Source: Paenibacillus solani
Lineage (GTDB): Bacteria; Bacillota; Bacilli; Paenibacillales; Paenibacillaceae
Direction of reading: 5' to 3'
NCBI RefSeq assembly: GCF_001277345.1
Contig: NZ_LIUT01000008.1
Coordinates: 242,874-306,873 of the forward strand
DNA: 64,000 nucleotides
Shown here in pieces: positions 1-8,543 of this stretch. The position numbers and the translations under genes are program-made. The notes under the pieces were generated by a model. It saw only the letters and a list, made by a program, of their open reading frames with translations, did not search any database and was not told the DNA's origin. Every line of letters begins with the position of its first letter. Position 1 is the stretch's first letter.

Positions 1-13
1 GACATTACAAAAA

Positions 14-69
14 CTCCCATCATGGTAGAAGTAGAGTTTTGTTTTTTCTACTGTCTACTATGATGGGAG
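14..69. repeat. Inverted repeat / long hairpin
   Basis: Arms CTCCCATCAT (14-23) and ATGATGGGAG (60-69) are exact complements. Pairing continues inward through GGTAG and CTACT with one G-T pair, and a smaller inner stem is possible. No strong T-run follows, so a classical terminator is doubtful. It could be the hairpin of an upstream transcript or a small repeat element. Confidence 0.5.
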
Positions 70-117
70 CATATCAGTTTTCTTGAGCGGCCTGATCCTT
101 CATTACTATAGAAATAC

Positions 118-154
118 ACCCCCTAGAATTCATCGGAATAACCAGGGGGTTTTC
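118..154 (+). terminator. Possible intrinsic terminator
   Basis: ACCCCCT (118-124) pairs with AGGGGGT (144-150) and is followed by a short T-run. The loop is long (19 nt), so this is only moderately convincing. It would close a gene lying left of the window. Confidence 0.45.
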
Positions 155-508
155 CAATGTCTATTTTAAGGGGTACACTTCATAATCTGAGGGCGTTTTG
201 TATGAGGTTTCTTTTCATTATCAAGAAAAAGCCATATCTGCAACGGAGTTGTGTAAAGTCCATCCAATAAGAAATAAGATGGGCAGTATCGTCAGCCTGA
301 ACGAAAGTTTCTTGGCATGATAGATAATGATGAACTATATCGCAAGTGACAATAAGTGTGCTTAGATGAATACTTGTACAATTTATCAGCAGGGTTGATG
401 TATTTTATTGGAAATACTAATGACCAATCTTCCCGTATATATGGTATCCTCTTGTTATTCCGAGTCTTTATACCTGAATAATATAAATTTAAGAATTGGG
501 GGGATTAC
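155..508. other. Intergenic stretch, no gene recognised
   Basis: About 350 bases of AT-rich sequence with stop codons in all frames. One short frame around 270-350 reads like protein before two stops, but nothing could be identified. It must contain the promoter of the ligase gene that follows; no convincing -35/-10 pair with 16-18 bp spacing was found. Confidence 0.4.
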
Positions 509-2080
509 ATGCTTTTGTCTGAACGATTACCATTGGCAGCAAGACTGTACCCTGAGGCACCAGCGCTTATGCGTCATGGTCAAATACTAACTTATGGGGA
601 ACTTTATCGCCTAGCTAAACAGCTCAGCTACGCTCTATATTCCGAGGGTCTCAGACCTGGTGATCGACTTGCCCTCCTCGGAGATCCTGATCCCCAACTT
701 GTGGTCGTGCTCTATGCTGCGGTTGAAATCGGTGTAATCCCGCTTGTTCCATCCCCTTTACTAACAGCAATTGAGATTGCGGCCATTCTTGAAGACGCGG
801 AACCGAAGTTCTTGATCCATGACAATCGTTATGCAGATACGGCTAACTCTACGGTACAAATTCTCTCTAATCCACCAAAACTGTATACAACTGAAGAAAA
901 TTGTGCGATTTCTATATCGCTGAGTTTTATTTTGCGGAAGGATCTTACATCACCTCCTGTTGGTGCTTACAAACGAAGTGCTGATGACACAGCCGTTCTG
1001 ATCTATACAGGCGGAACAACAGGTAGGCCAAAGGGAGTTATGCATTCCCATCGTGGCATGACAGCCTGGAATCAACTTACTCCCTCGGTTGGGTTCGGTT
1101 ACGATATGGGACGCCGTGTGTTGCTCCTCAATATATCGCATCTTGTTGGGCAATTTCAGTTGTGGGCAACCATGGCTTCCGGAGGTTGTCTAGTGTTTCT
1201 GGATGAGTATCCGGCCAACGTGCACCGCATACTTGCGGCAGTAGAACGGGACCGGATTACGCACCTCAGCACGGTTGGCAAACTGCTTCGTGATCTTACA
1301 CAACAGGCGTCTGCAACTGGCTTAGATATGACAAGCCTGAAAGTGATCGGTTGCGGAGGATCCATCATTGCGGAGGAAATTCTGCGGGAATCGATTGTTC
1401 AATTTCCAGGAGCGTCGATTGTCAACAACTATTCGCAAGCGGAATGCGGGATGTCTATCAGCCGATTATTTCCCATCCATCATCTGAACGATCCGATGCG
1501 TCTTCGATCCGTAGGTCGTCCAGCTGATCTAGCCGCCCAGGGAGAACAAGCCTTTCAAGTTCGGATTATCAATGAGGAAGGACGGGATGCCGAAATAAAC
1601 GAGCCTGGAGAAATCGTTGTTCGTGGAGCGCAGATGATGACTGGGTATTGGCGCCAACCAGTGGCATCTAGTGAAGCCATGCAGGGCAGCTGGCTCCGTA
1701 CCGGAGACGTTGGCTGTTTTGATGGCGATGGCTATCTGTACGTTTTGGATCGACTGAAAGACATGGTTATCGTAGGTGGGTCTAACGTGTACTGCGCCGA
1801 AGTAGAGCAGGCGATCTCAACGCATGAGACGGTTAGTGACTGTGCGGTGATCGGACTTCCACTTCCCTGCGAAGGTGAGGAACTCGTCGCTTGTGTAGTG
1901 CTGCGGAATGGAGGCAGCTTGAATTTGGAACAACTGCAGGTATACTGCGAACCCATTCTCGCAAAGCACAAATGGCCAACTCAGCTGTTCATCCTGAATT
2001 CTTTACCCCGAACAGTCGTGGATAAGGTGGATAAAAAGCAGCTGCGCAAGCAAGTATCTAATCTGATCTTTAAGGGCTAA
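509..2080 (+). CDS. AMP-dependent acyl/aryl-CoA synthetase
   Basis: A 523-residue member of the ANL superfamily, which activates a carboxylic acid as acyl-AMP and usually transfers it to CoA or a carrier thiol. Visible motifs are the P-loop-like YTGGTTGRPKG (residues about 166-176), the adenine-binding region NNYSQAECG, the hinge motif YLYVLDRLKDM near residue 415, and the C-terminal lysine region in TVVDKVDKKQLRK. Length is normal for the family. A G-rich Shine-Dalgarno lies just before the ATG at 509. The gene stands alone and faces away from the aromatic-acid operon that ends at 3154, with an MgtC gene between them. A role in activating a product of that operon is possible but is inference from proximity only. 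The substrate cannot be read from the sequence. Confidence 0.85.
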   Translation: MLLSERLPLAARLYPEAPALMRHGQILTYGELYRLAKQLSYALYSEGLRPGDRLALLGDPDPQLVVVLYAAVEIGVIPLVPSPLLTAIEIAAILEDAEPKFLIHDNRYADTANSTVQILSNPPKLYTTEENCAISISLSFILRKDLTSPPVGAYKRSADDTAVLIYTGGTTGRPKGVMHSHRGMTAWNQLTPSVGFGYDMGRRVLLLNISHLVGQFQLWATMASGGCLVFLDEYPANVHRILAAVERDRITHLSTVGKLLRDLTQQASATGLDMTSLKVIGCGGSIIAEEILRESIVQFPGASIVNNYSQAECGMSISRLFPIHHLNDPMRLRSVGRPADLAAQGEQAFQVRIINEEGRDAEINEPGEIVVRGAQMMTGYWRQPVASSEAMQGSWLRTGDVGCFDGDGYLYVLDRLKDMVIVGGSNVYCAEVEQAISTHETVSDCAVIGLPLPCEGEELVACVVLRNGGSLNLEQLQVYCEPILAKHKWPTQLFILNSLPRTVVDKVDKKQLRKQVSNLIFKG

Positions 2081-2281
2081 ACTGAAGATAAAGTTAGTTA
2101 AGTAAACGGGTCTATGAGAAAGGGTCATCCGCGAAGGATGGCTCTAATACTAGTCGCCTAACTCCCCCTAATAACTGCCGCCTACCTAAGTGGTCGCCTT
2201 GGACTTGTTCCAACATCGTGTTATTCTCTAAGAAATGGTAAACGGAACTGATGTCTATTTTATGGAACAAGGAGGAGTTTC

Positions 2282-2944
2282 ATGGAGTTTGGATTTCTAT
2301 TGCGCGTTGTGTTGGCCGGTGTTTGTGGGATGTGTATCGGATACGAGCGAAAGAGCAGGATGAAAGAGGCAGGGATTAGAACTCACTTTGTCGTTGCTGT
2401 AGGAGCGGCTCTAATGGTGATCATATCCAAATACGGTTTTGAAGACATCATCGGCAAGAACGGCGTGGGACTGGATCCGTCACGGATTGCGGCTCAAGTG
2501 GTTAGCGGAGTCGGATTTCTCGGGGCAGGCATGATATTCATGCAGCGGCAGATGGTGAAGGGCTTGACGACAGCTGCCGGGATATGGTCGACTGCGGGGA
2601 TAGGTATGGCCATTGGCGCGGATCTCTATATCGTAGGGATAGGCACGACAATTCTCATATTGGTCGCTCAGAAGCTGCTGCATAGCAGAATCAACTGGTT
2701 GGAGGGCCCCAAGACAGAACAGTTATCCATACGGTTGACGGATGAGCCGGGGGCGATTGACTATATTATGAGTTTCCTCAAGGAAAGAGATATAACGGTT
2801 CTGCAATTTCATACGGAGAAGCTGAAGGAGTCTTCCGAACTCGCGCTGGACATTTCCATTAAGCTGCCTGGGGACTACAAAATAGAGAACATCATACCTC
2901 TCATACAGCTGTCACCATTGGTTACCGTTGTGGAGGTTCAATAG
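2282..2944 (+). CDS. MgtC/SapB family membrane protein
   Basis: A 220-residue MgtC/SapB-type protein. The N-terminal half has four or so hydrophobic segments with the family's conserved short motifs, including GYERKSRMKEAGIRTH (about 20-36), GVGFLGAGMI and GLTTAAGIWSTAGIGMA. The C-terminal 80 residues form a soluble ACT-like regulatory tail. Family members are linked to magnesium limitation and membrane potential homeostasis; the exact role here is unknown. AAGGAGGAG directly precedes the ATG at 2282. It is followed at once by a strong hairpin and seems monocistronic. It shows no functional link to the aromatic operon converging on it. Confidence 0.88.
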   Translation: MEFGFLLRVVLAGVCGMCIGYERKSRMKEAGIRTHFVVAVGAALMVIISKYGFEDIIGKNGVGLDPSRIAAQVVSGVGFLGAGMIFMQRQMVKGLTTAAGIWSTAGIGMAIGADLYIVGIGTTILILVAQKLLHSRINWLEGPKTEQLSIRLTDEPGAIDYIMSFLKERDITVLQFHTEKLKESSELALDISIKLPGDYKIENIIPLIQLSPLVTVVEVQ

Positions 2945-2951
2945 ATGAATA

Positions 2952-2990
2952 AGCAGGCCACCGATTACGTCGGTGGCCTGCTGTGTTTGT
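2952..2990 (+). terminator. Rho-independent terminator after mgtC-like gene
   Basis: AGCAGGCCACCGA and TCGGTGGCCTGCT form a perfect 13-bp stem with a short loop, followed by a T-rich stretch. It sits between convergent genes and may act in both directions. Confidence 0.8.
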
Positions 2991-3153
2991 TGTGTATGCT
3001 GCTGTTGATCATAGCCCCTAAGCTCCTGAATCGGGTATGAAAAGGTTGCAGGCTATGAGCCGCTCCATGCACCTTTCCACACTCAGGCTTTCCATTGCAA
3101 CGAAAATGAGAAACATACGGAGGGCAAGCTTTTGGCGGTACTTGGTCGCCTAT

Positions 3154-3729
3154 TTACCTTACCCTTTCCAGGCCAGTCCAACTTACTTCTCTGGAACGAA
3201 GGTAATGCTCCACCAAGCTCGGATTGAAGTATTCCAGCAGTTCCATACCGGAATCTTCACAACCGGAGAACTGAACCGAGTAGGTCTTGTAAGGGATCAT
3301 GGCGTTTGGGCTAAAAAATATGGTTTCGGCAGGCTCTCCCTCCAGGTTGGTGATTTGGTCTGCCGGCCGCCAGCCCGCAGCTTTAACCGTCCTGCGGCTA
3401 AACACGTTCAGTCTTTTCATAATCTTCCCGATAGGTTCCTTATCTAACAGCAGCTCATCCAGCAAGTCTGCAGGCATGGACTCGGGCTTTAGAAATACGA
3501 AGTTATGTGAGATAGCATTCCCTAATGAATCAAGAAGGACCGACTCTCTGTATATCATTTCGCCAGCTGCCATACTCGGATGGATTACTTCCTGCCGGAT
3601 GACCTTTGGAGTCAAGGAGCCGTTGACTATGGTTTCCAACAGATCGGTCGTTCGGCCATCGGTTGCCATAATAAGCTCGTAGACCAAGGCGTATGCAGAG
3701 TCGCACGGCGTGTGATCGAAATCTCCCAT
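3154..3729 (-). CDS. Chorismate-lyase-like protein (DUF98/UbiC fold)
   Basis: A 191-residue protein resembling the DUF98 family of chorismate lyases (the Rv2949c type), which cleave chorismate to 4-hydroxybenzoate and pyruvate. Visible family features are LIMATDGRTTDLLETI near the N-terminus, a central GEMIYRESVLL strand, and MPADLLDELLLDKEPIGKI, which matches the family's typical 'LP..L..DLL....PIG' block. A longer frame begins at 3753 with TTG, but that places AAGGAGG inside the coding region. The ATG at 3729 lies 9 nt after that Shine-Dalgarno and is preferred. It is the last gene of the operon, 173 bp after the preceding stop, so a separate promoter is possible. A UTRA-like ligand-binding fold is the main alternative, but no DNA-binding domain is present. 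Its presence suggests that the operon uses 4-hydroxybenzoate as well as a second aromatic acid. Confidence 0.7.
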   Translation of the reverse strand: MGDFDHTPCDSAYALVYELIMATDGRTTDLLETIVNGSLTPKVIRQEVIHPSMAAGEMIYRESVLLDSLGNAISHNFVFLKPESMPADLLDELLLDKEPIGKIMKRLNVFSRRTVKAAGWRPADQITNLEGEPAETIFFSPNAMIPYKTYSVQFSGCEDSGMELLEYFNPSLVEHYLRSREVSWTGLERVR

Positions 3730-3902
3730 TACGTCATACCTCCTTGTAAACAATCCATCAGTCTGTTTCTCCGAATGTCATTCTACCTGTGAGAGCAGCC
3801 AATGGAATGATCATGGCGGGACGCTCCGGCAAACACCACAAACTAAAACATAAACATAACTGTATTAAGAAACCAATGATATGGATCTGAAATAGAAACT
3901 AT

Positions 3903-5129
3903 TTAGATAATATAGACAGGCTTGCGGCTGGCCTCTTGCTGCGTCAGCTGTGCAGGGTCTAACAGCATGCCTGATTGGTCAACGACATTGACTGCTAACT
4001 GCAAAGAAGATGCCAGGCGTTCTTCCGTCTCTCTTATGTTCAAAGAGCCATCCGATACGTCCAACCGAATCTCCAGCCCGTCCGCAGTTTGCAGGCAGTT
4101 CCATGCAGCCGGGACATTCGGCAGGGAATATATACTCTCGTGAATATCCTTGGCGGTCAGATATACGCCATTCCTATAGAACAGATCGCTGATACGCCCA
4201 TAGTGAGTCAGAATTCGGCCGGTATGTCCGCACGAGCAAGCTTCAGTACGAATGTTAACCAGATCTTCGTTCACATAACGCAGCAGCGGGGAGCCCTCGT
4301 GGGATAATGTCGTAACCACCAGCCGGCCGAGATCGGCATACTCAACCGGAGTGGGCGAATCCAGCTCCAACATTTCAAGATGGAAATCTTTCTCGGAAAT
4401 ATGCAAACTGCCCTGGGAACACATCGTCGCAATGTTTCCCGTTTCCGTGGACCCAAAAAAGTTATAGACGGGCACTCCCCACAAGTTCTCAATATGCCGC
4501 TTGCGGGCATCAGCGAAGAGCTCTCCGGCAACCCAGATTGCACGCAGATGGGGAAAGGACGATTTGCAATCGATTCCCAGCAGTCTTGCAGTCTCTGCAA
4601 GAAGCTCCATTTCACGCGGAAGCCCGGCAATAACAGTGCACTCCAGCTGGCTGATCAGTTCCAGCACCTTAGGATAATGGGTGATGGTGTTCCGGCTGCT
4701 AGACGGGACGATACCTGCGCCAGCCTGCCAGGCAGCTTCCTGAATGTAGAAAGCCGGCAGAGACAGCGCATAGGGAAAGCGATTCAGTACCAAATCATTA
4801 GAAGTCAGACCGTTGCCCGTGCGACGAAGCTGAGTTCCGCCGCGGATCAGGTCATTTCGGGTAAACCACGCAATGCTCGGAATGCCTGAGGAACCCGATG
4901 ATTCATGATATTGAGCGATATCCTTCTTACTTACAGCCAATATCCCCCACTGCCCAGCCTCGCGCAGTTCTTTCTTCGTCGTGAACGGAAGACGGTGGAT
5001 GTCCTCGAGGGTCACCCCGCTCAGCTCCATGCCGTCCAGTTTGCTCCGATAGAGGGGGGAATTCTTAATTCTCTTCATTAAATATCCGAAACGGGCTCTA
5101 TGAATTTCGCTGTATTCCTTTGTTATCAT
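3903..5129 (-). CDS. PaaK-like aryl-CoA/AMP ligase (second of two)
   Basis: A 408-residue phenylacetate-CoA-ligase-family (PaaK-type) adenylating enzyme. It shows the nucleotide loop ESSGSSGIPS (about residues 76-85), the adenine motif YNFFGSTETG (about 223-232), the TTLSHEGSPLLRYVNEDLV segment, and a CSCGHTGRI motif found in many PaaK members. Length is near normal, slightly short at the C-terminus. AAGGAGG lies 7 nt before the ATG at 5129. It sits between the DHQ-synthase-II-like gene (38 bp upstream) and the chorismate-lyase-like gene. It probably activates one of the aromatic acids made by the operon to its adenylate or CoA ester. Which acid goes to which ligase cannot be told from the sequence. 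Confidence 0.85.
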   Translation of the reverse strand: MITKEYSEIHRARFGYLMKRIKNSPLYRSKLDGMELSGVTLEDIHRLPFTTKKELREAGQWGILAVSKKDIAQYHESSGSSGIPSIAWFTRNDLIRGGTQLRRTGNGLTSNDLVLNRFPYALSLPAFYIQEAAWQAGAGIVPSSSRNTITHYPKVLELISQLECTVIAGLPREMELLAETARLLGIDCKSSFPHLRAIWVAGELFADARKRHIENLWGVPVYNFFGSTETGNIATMCSQGSLHISEKDFHLEMLELDSPTPVEYADLGRLVVTTLSHEGSPLLRYVNEDLVNIRTEACSCGHTGRILTHYGRISDLFYRNGVYLTAKDIHESIYSLPNVPAAWNCLQTADGLEIRLDVSDGSLNIRETEERLASSLQLAVNVVDQSGMLLDPAQLTQQEASRKPVYII

Positions 5130-5167
5130 TCAAGGTCCTCCTTGCTAAGAGCCGATAGGGTTTCCGC

Positions 5168-6286
5168 TTAACATTCGGTGATGGTTTCCGTAATTTTTAC
5201 GCCGACATGTCTGCCGGGTTCACAGACATAAGCGAGAATAGAATCGCCCTCCTGGAAGGTTGTAGCACTTTTAGGCTGCCGGTCTCCATCGAATATTCGG
5301 ATATGCCAGTCGTCCTGCACGATGGTGTTGATTGTTTGTCCTTCATACTCCGCTTCAATTAACAATAAGGGCCTGACTTCGATTTTCATTCGTCCAACGT
5401 TGACCGTACGAGCGTTTCCGTCATAGTCAACGGCCAGCACTTGGGTACCGACCCTCATGTCCGTAATATATTCCGTCATTCCGCCAGGGCACCAGACATA
5501 GGAGTGCACGGCTCCGGCATTAACCCGAAATGGACGGGTGTTCATATAAGGCAAGTAGTGGGTTTCACTGCATACCAGCAGTCCTCCGGAAGAAGTCGAT
5601 CCTATGATCATACTTTCTTTTTCAGTCAGCAGGCTGGTCGTATCAATGCAGGCTCTCTCACCTGCTCCGATATGTACGACTTTTGTGACGGTTGCCTTTA
5701 CGATTTCCAGCTTCTCCATACGACTCTTCGACACGATCTCATTCATAGACATAATTTCTCCTATCGATTCACTTGCAAGTAATACACCATCGGATCCGCT
5801 TTCCATAACATCGGAAGAAATACGGCCGCTTTCTGCACTGGATACCTGCTTGAGTATTTCAACATCTTCCGGCTGCAATTTGGCTAACACCAGCTCGAGC
5901 GGGATATTGGTATCATCCTTGAACTCCAGAATGAGGTGAGGGTTGTCCTTGCCCAAATCGCAAGCCTTATTCATTGTATCTTGATCGTAGATTTTCACGT
6001 ACCAACCGGTCTTTAAACCCATCTTCTTAAGGGCATCAAGAACGGAGAGATTCTCGGAAATCCAAATATATGTATCCTTCGCTTGTTCATCGACCTGCTT
6101 CGCTTCTTCAATGTCTTCAATCATGACGGCCGTTGTAAGTCGATCGGAAATCGGATATTTCTCCACCTGATGAGGATAGAGCAGAACTGCGTGAAAGCAG
6201 CTTTGCTGATTCACCAGCGCGATAAAGTCTCCGTAATGGTCGCCCGCGACCGTTCTCGCATCAAACCAAACCTTTTTATTATTCAT
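5168..6286 (-). CDS. 3-dehydroquinate synthase II family (GriH-like)
   Basis: A 372-residue enzyme of the archaeal-type dehydroquinate synthase II family, which includes MJ1249 and the actinobacterial GriH. MJ1249 performs NAD-dependent oxidative deamination and cyclisation of the C7 aminosugar to dehydroquinate. GriH turns the GriI product into 3-amino-4-hydroxybenzoate. The diagnostic block is clear: ERACIDTTSLL, GSTSSGGLLVCSETHYLPY, RPFRVNAGAVHSY, then VGRMKIEVRPLLLIEAE and a C-terminal EGDSILAYV. A GAGG Shine-Dalgarno precedes the ATG at 6286. Because a GriI-like aldolase heads the same operon, and Firmicutes make chorismate with ordinary AroB, a secondary-metabolite role is more likely than general aromatic biosynthesis. 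GriH versus DHQ synthase activity cannot be decided by eye. Confidence 0.88.
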   Translation of the reverse strand: MNNKKVWFDARTVAGDHYGDFIALVNQQSCFHAVLLYPHQVEKYPISDRLTTAVMIEDIEEAKQVDEQAKDTYIWISENLSVLDALKKMGLKTGWYVKIYDQDTMNKACDLGKDNPHLILEFKDDTNIPLELVLAKLQPEDVEILKQVSSAESGRISSDVMESGSDGVLLASESIGEIMSMNEIVSKSRMEKLEIVKATVTKVVHIGAGERACIDTTSLLTEKESMIIGSTSSGGLLVCSETHYLPYMNTRPFRVNAGAVHSYVWCPGGMTEYITDMRVGTQVLAVDYDGNARTVNVGRMKIEVRPLLLIEAEYEGQTINTIVQDDWHIRIFDGDRQPKSATTFQEGDSILAYVCEPGRHVGVKITETITEC

Positions 6287-6361
6287 GGTCTCTGTACCTC
6301 TTCGTTTAAATTTTGTGTTCAGTTTCTTGCCCTACCCGTAATTCGAGCCTCTCGTCGCATG

Positions 6362-7123
6362 TTATAGTCCCAGCAAGCTGGACAATGTGCCGGAAAAGAT
6401 TTTTTCTTTATCCGATGAGGAAATAGGGAGCCGTTCGATTTTCACTTTCTCCGTGTACGGATCGGACAGCGGGAATTCTGAGCCATAAAACATTTTGTTA
6501 GGACCCGCTTGTGCTGCAGCGATTTTTATAGCTAATGAGTTAGCTGTGGACGTTTCCAGAAACAAGTTGTCGGTCGTAGCTGACAATTCAATCGCTTCGT
6601 TGTCCAAGGGGCCGAAACCCATATGGCCGAATACGAAATTTGTTTTTGGAAATTCTTTGGCGAGCTTGCCCAAAGCCGGCGTACTGACATCGGGGGAGAC
6701 GATAACATGCGTGTAAAAACACATATTCAACTCTCCACATAGCGCGGCCAGTTCCTTGGTGACCTGGTCGTAGAATGAGAACTGATGCACCAGCGGGGAG
6801 AGTTTTAAACCCTTGAAGCCATCATGGCTTGCTTTTTGCAGCTCTTCGAGGGCATCGTTGACCGGTTGATTCGGATTCATACAGCAAAAGCCGTAGAATA
6901 CGTCCGGATATTTACGAATGGTCTCCAGTACAAAATCATTGCGAGGTTCCAGGCTCTCTGGTTTGCTCTTGCCGGTAATGTAGCTGCTCATTTTTCTCAC
7001 ATCAAGCATTCCACCAGGGACGATTAGCGCTTTGTCCACCTGGGCGGCTTTCAATTCCTCCAGTAATGTCTCAGGGCTGGAAAAGCTGGACGGGGAGACA
7101 TGGGCATGTCCATCAATAATCAT
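6362..7123 (-). CDS. Amidohydrolase-2 family metal-dependent hydrolase/decarboxylase
   Basis: A 253-residue protein of the amidohydrolase-2 group (TIM barrel, related to ACMSD and resorcylate decarboxylases). The N-terminal metal motif IIDGHAHV, a central YTHVIVSPD strand carrying another histidine, the GHMG loop and the C-terminal GSEFP motif (aspartate-containing GSDFP in many relatives) are all visible. The longer frame starts with TTG at 7127-7129; AAGGAG 8 nt ahead of the ATG at 7123 favours that start. It lies between the two PaaK-like ligase blocks in the aromatic operon. It may hydrolyse or decarboxylate an aromatic intermediate or product; this is inference, since the family is functionally broad. 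Confidence 0.8.
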   Translation of the reverse strand: MIIDGHAHVSPSSFSSPETLLEELKAAQVDKALIVPGGMLDVRKMSSYITGKSKPESLEPRNDFVLETIRKYPDVFYGFCCMNPNQPVNDALEELQKASHDGFKGLKLSPLVHQFSFYDQVTKELAALCGELNMCFYTHVIVSPDVSTPALGKLAKEFPKTNFVFGHMGFGPLDNEAIELSATTDNLFLETSTANSLAIKIAAAQAGPNKMFYGSEFPLSDPYTEKVKIERLPISSSDKEKIFSGTLSSLLGL

Positions 7124-7151
7124 GTTCAAAACTCCTTATTTAATAGAGTCA

Positions 7152-8525
7152 TTAATTTGGCTTCCTAATGATACGATTTACTTTGCTGTATGTACGCGGC
7201 AGTTGGCTTGTGACCTTCACGCGAAAATCAAGACCGATCTTCTGTTTCATATGACGCTGCACTTTCTCTGCGATCTCCTCTTCTGTCAGATCTGTTTTGA
7301 AGGGCTCTACCTCAATCGTAAAACCTTCCTCATCCAGGATGAAGTGATACCACATCGATATATCCGGAACTTCCATTAAGAAATGCTCAAGCATCATTGG
7401 TGATACCGGTTTGCCGTCAATCTCCAGCTGCCCTGCCATTCTTCCTCTGAGGTGGAGGGTATCCAGCTGAATGCCAAGCGAGCAATTAGACTTTTCCAAA
7501 TATCCGATGTCGCCGGTGCGGTAACGGATGAAAGGCATCGCTTCCTTAAGGAGCGAGGTCATTACGATTTCGCCGACTTCCCCGTATGCAAGCGGTTCTC
7601 CAGATTGAATATCGACCACCTCGACTTTGACATGCCCTTCCGCAAGGTGATATCCGTGATGTTCGGAACACTCTACGCCGATCACACCGATCTCCGTAGA
7701 GCCGTACAAGAAGTGTACGGGGCATTTCCACCAGTCCTCCAGCCGGTTACGGAATTGGGGAGAACAACCCTCACCAGTGATCCATATTTTCTTCAAGCGG
7801 ATATCTTCGCCAAGCACAATGCCTAGCTTCTCGCATTCCTCTGCCAAAATAGAAGCGTAGGATGGGGTGGTGATCAGAATCGTTGCGTTGTATACCTTTA
7901 GGATGTCGAGGGTCTTATCTATTGTTGAGAGATAGCCACCCTTTCCCAAAGAGAGAACGGTAGCCCCGTATATGAATTGATATAATCGCTGAAAGCCTAG
8001 GGCTGCTTGAGAAAATTCATAAGGCAGGGCAATGCCGACAACATCATTTTCATGGTCGTCAAACAAAGTGGTGTACTTGGGAATGAATTCATGGATAAAT
8101 TGATCTGCCAAGGAATATGAAAGATATAGTGGCTGTCCCGTGGTGCCGGAAGTTGTATGGACCTGTCCGATTTTCCTGCTGTCACAGCAGAGCAGCTTGT
8201 CCTTGTCACCCTGAAGGGTGTCTTTGATTAAGAAGGGAACCCGGCTCAAATCCTGTAGGGAATCCAGCTGAGGACTATCAAACCCAGCTTGGATTAGCTG
8301 GTCTCTGTAATAAGCGTTGTTATCCCACACATACTGCAGAGTCAAATTCAGAGCATGCAAGTGATATTCTTGAACTTCTTCTGGGGATACGTATTCGATC
8401 GTAGTGCCACGGTCATGCCAATTATCAAAAAATGTAGACAAGGATTGGATATGAGTCTTCTCTCCATGTAGAACTGCGCCCATTACTTGAGTCTGTGGTG
8501 GATTTGCCCTCGCAATAGAATTCAT
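7152..8525 (-). CDS. PaaK-like aryl-CoA/AMP ligase (first of two)
   Basis: A 457-residue phenylacetate-CoA-ligase-like adenylating enzyme. It contains the ATP loop VHTTSGTTGQPLY (about residues 123-135), the adenine motif FLYGSTEIG, and the motif MPFIRYRTGDIGYLE, typical of PaaK enzymes. The C-terminal lysine-bearing region PRTYSKVNRI is present, so both catalytic halves look intact. AAGGAGG lies 5 nt before the ATG. It follows the aldolase by 18 bp and precedes the amidohydrolase by 28 bp, so the three are almost certainly co-transcribed. It probably activates the amino-hydroxybenzoate-type acid or 4-hydroxybenzoate; the pairing with substrate is unknown. It is clearly diverged from the shorter ligase at 3903-5129, so this is not a recent duplication. 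Confidence 0.87.
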   Translation of the reverse strand: MNSIARANPPQTQVMGAVLHGEKTHIQSLSTFFDNWHDRGTTIEYVSPEEVQEYHLHALNLTLQYVWDNNAYYRDQLIQAGFDSPQLDSLQDLSRVPFLIKDTLQGDKDKLLCCDSRKIGQVHTTSGTTGQPLYLSYSLADQFIHEFIPKYTTLFDDHENDVVGIALPYEFSQAALGFQRLYQFIYGATVLSLGKGGYLSTIDKTLDILKVYNATILITTPSYASILAEECEKLGIVLGEDIRLKKIWITGEGCSPQFRNRLEDWWKCPVHFLYGSTEIGVIGVECSEHHGYHLAEGHVKVEVVDIQSGEPLAYGEVGEIVMTSLLKEAMPFIRYRTGDIGYLEKSNCSLGIQLDTLHLRGRMAGQLEIDGKPVSPMMLEHFLMEVPDISMWYHFILDEEGFTIEVEPFKTDLTEEEIAEKVQRHMKQKIGLDFRVKVTSQLPRTYSKVNRIIRKPN

Positions 8526-8543
8526 GGCTTCCTCCTTATATCG

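Noticed and set aside
2222..2227. TATTCT with TTGGAC at 17 bp as the mgtC-like gene promoter
   Set aside because: The -35 box matches consensus in only three of six positions; too weak to list.
5168..6286. Reading the DHQ-synthase-II gene as ordinary shikimate pathway aroB
   Set aside because: Its sequence is of the archaeal type, unrelated to AroB, and its partner is the GriI-like aldolase.
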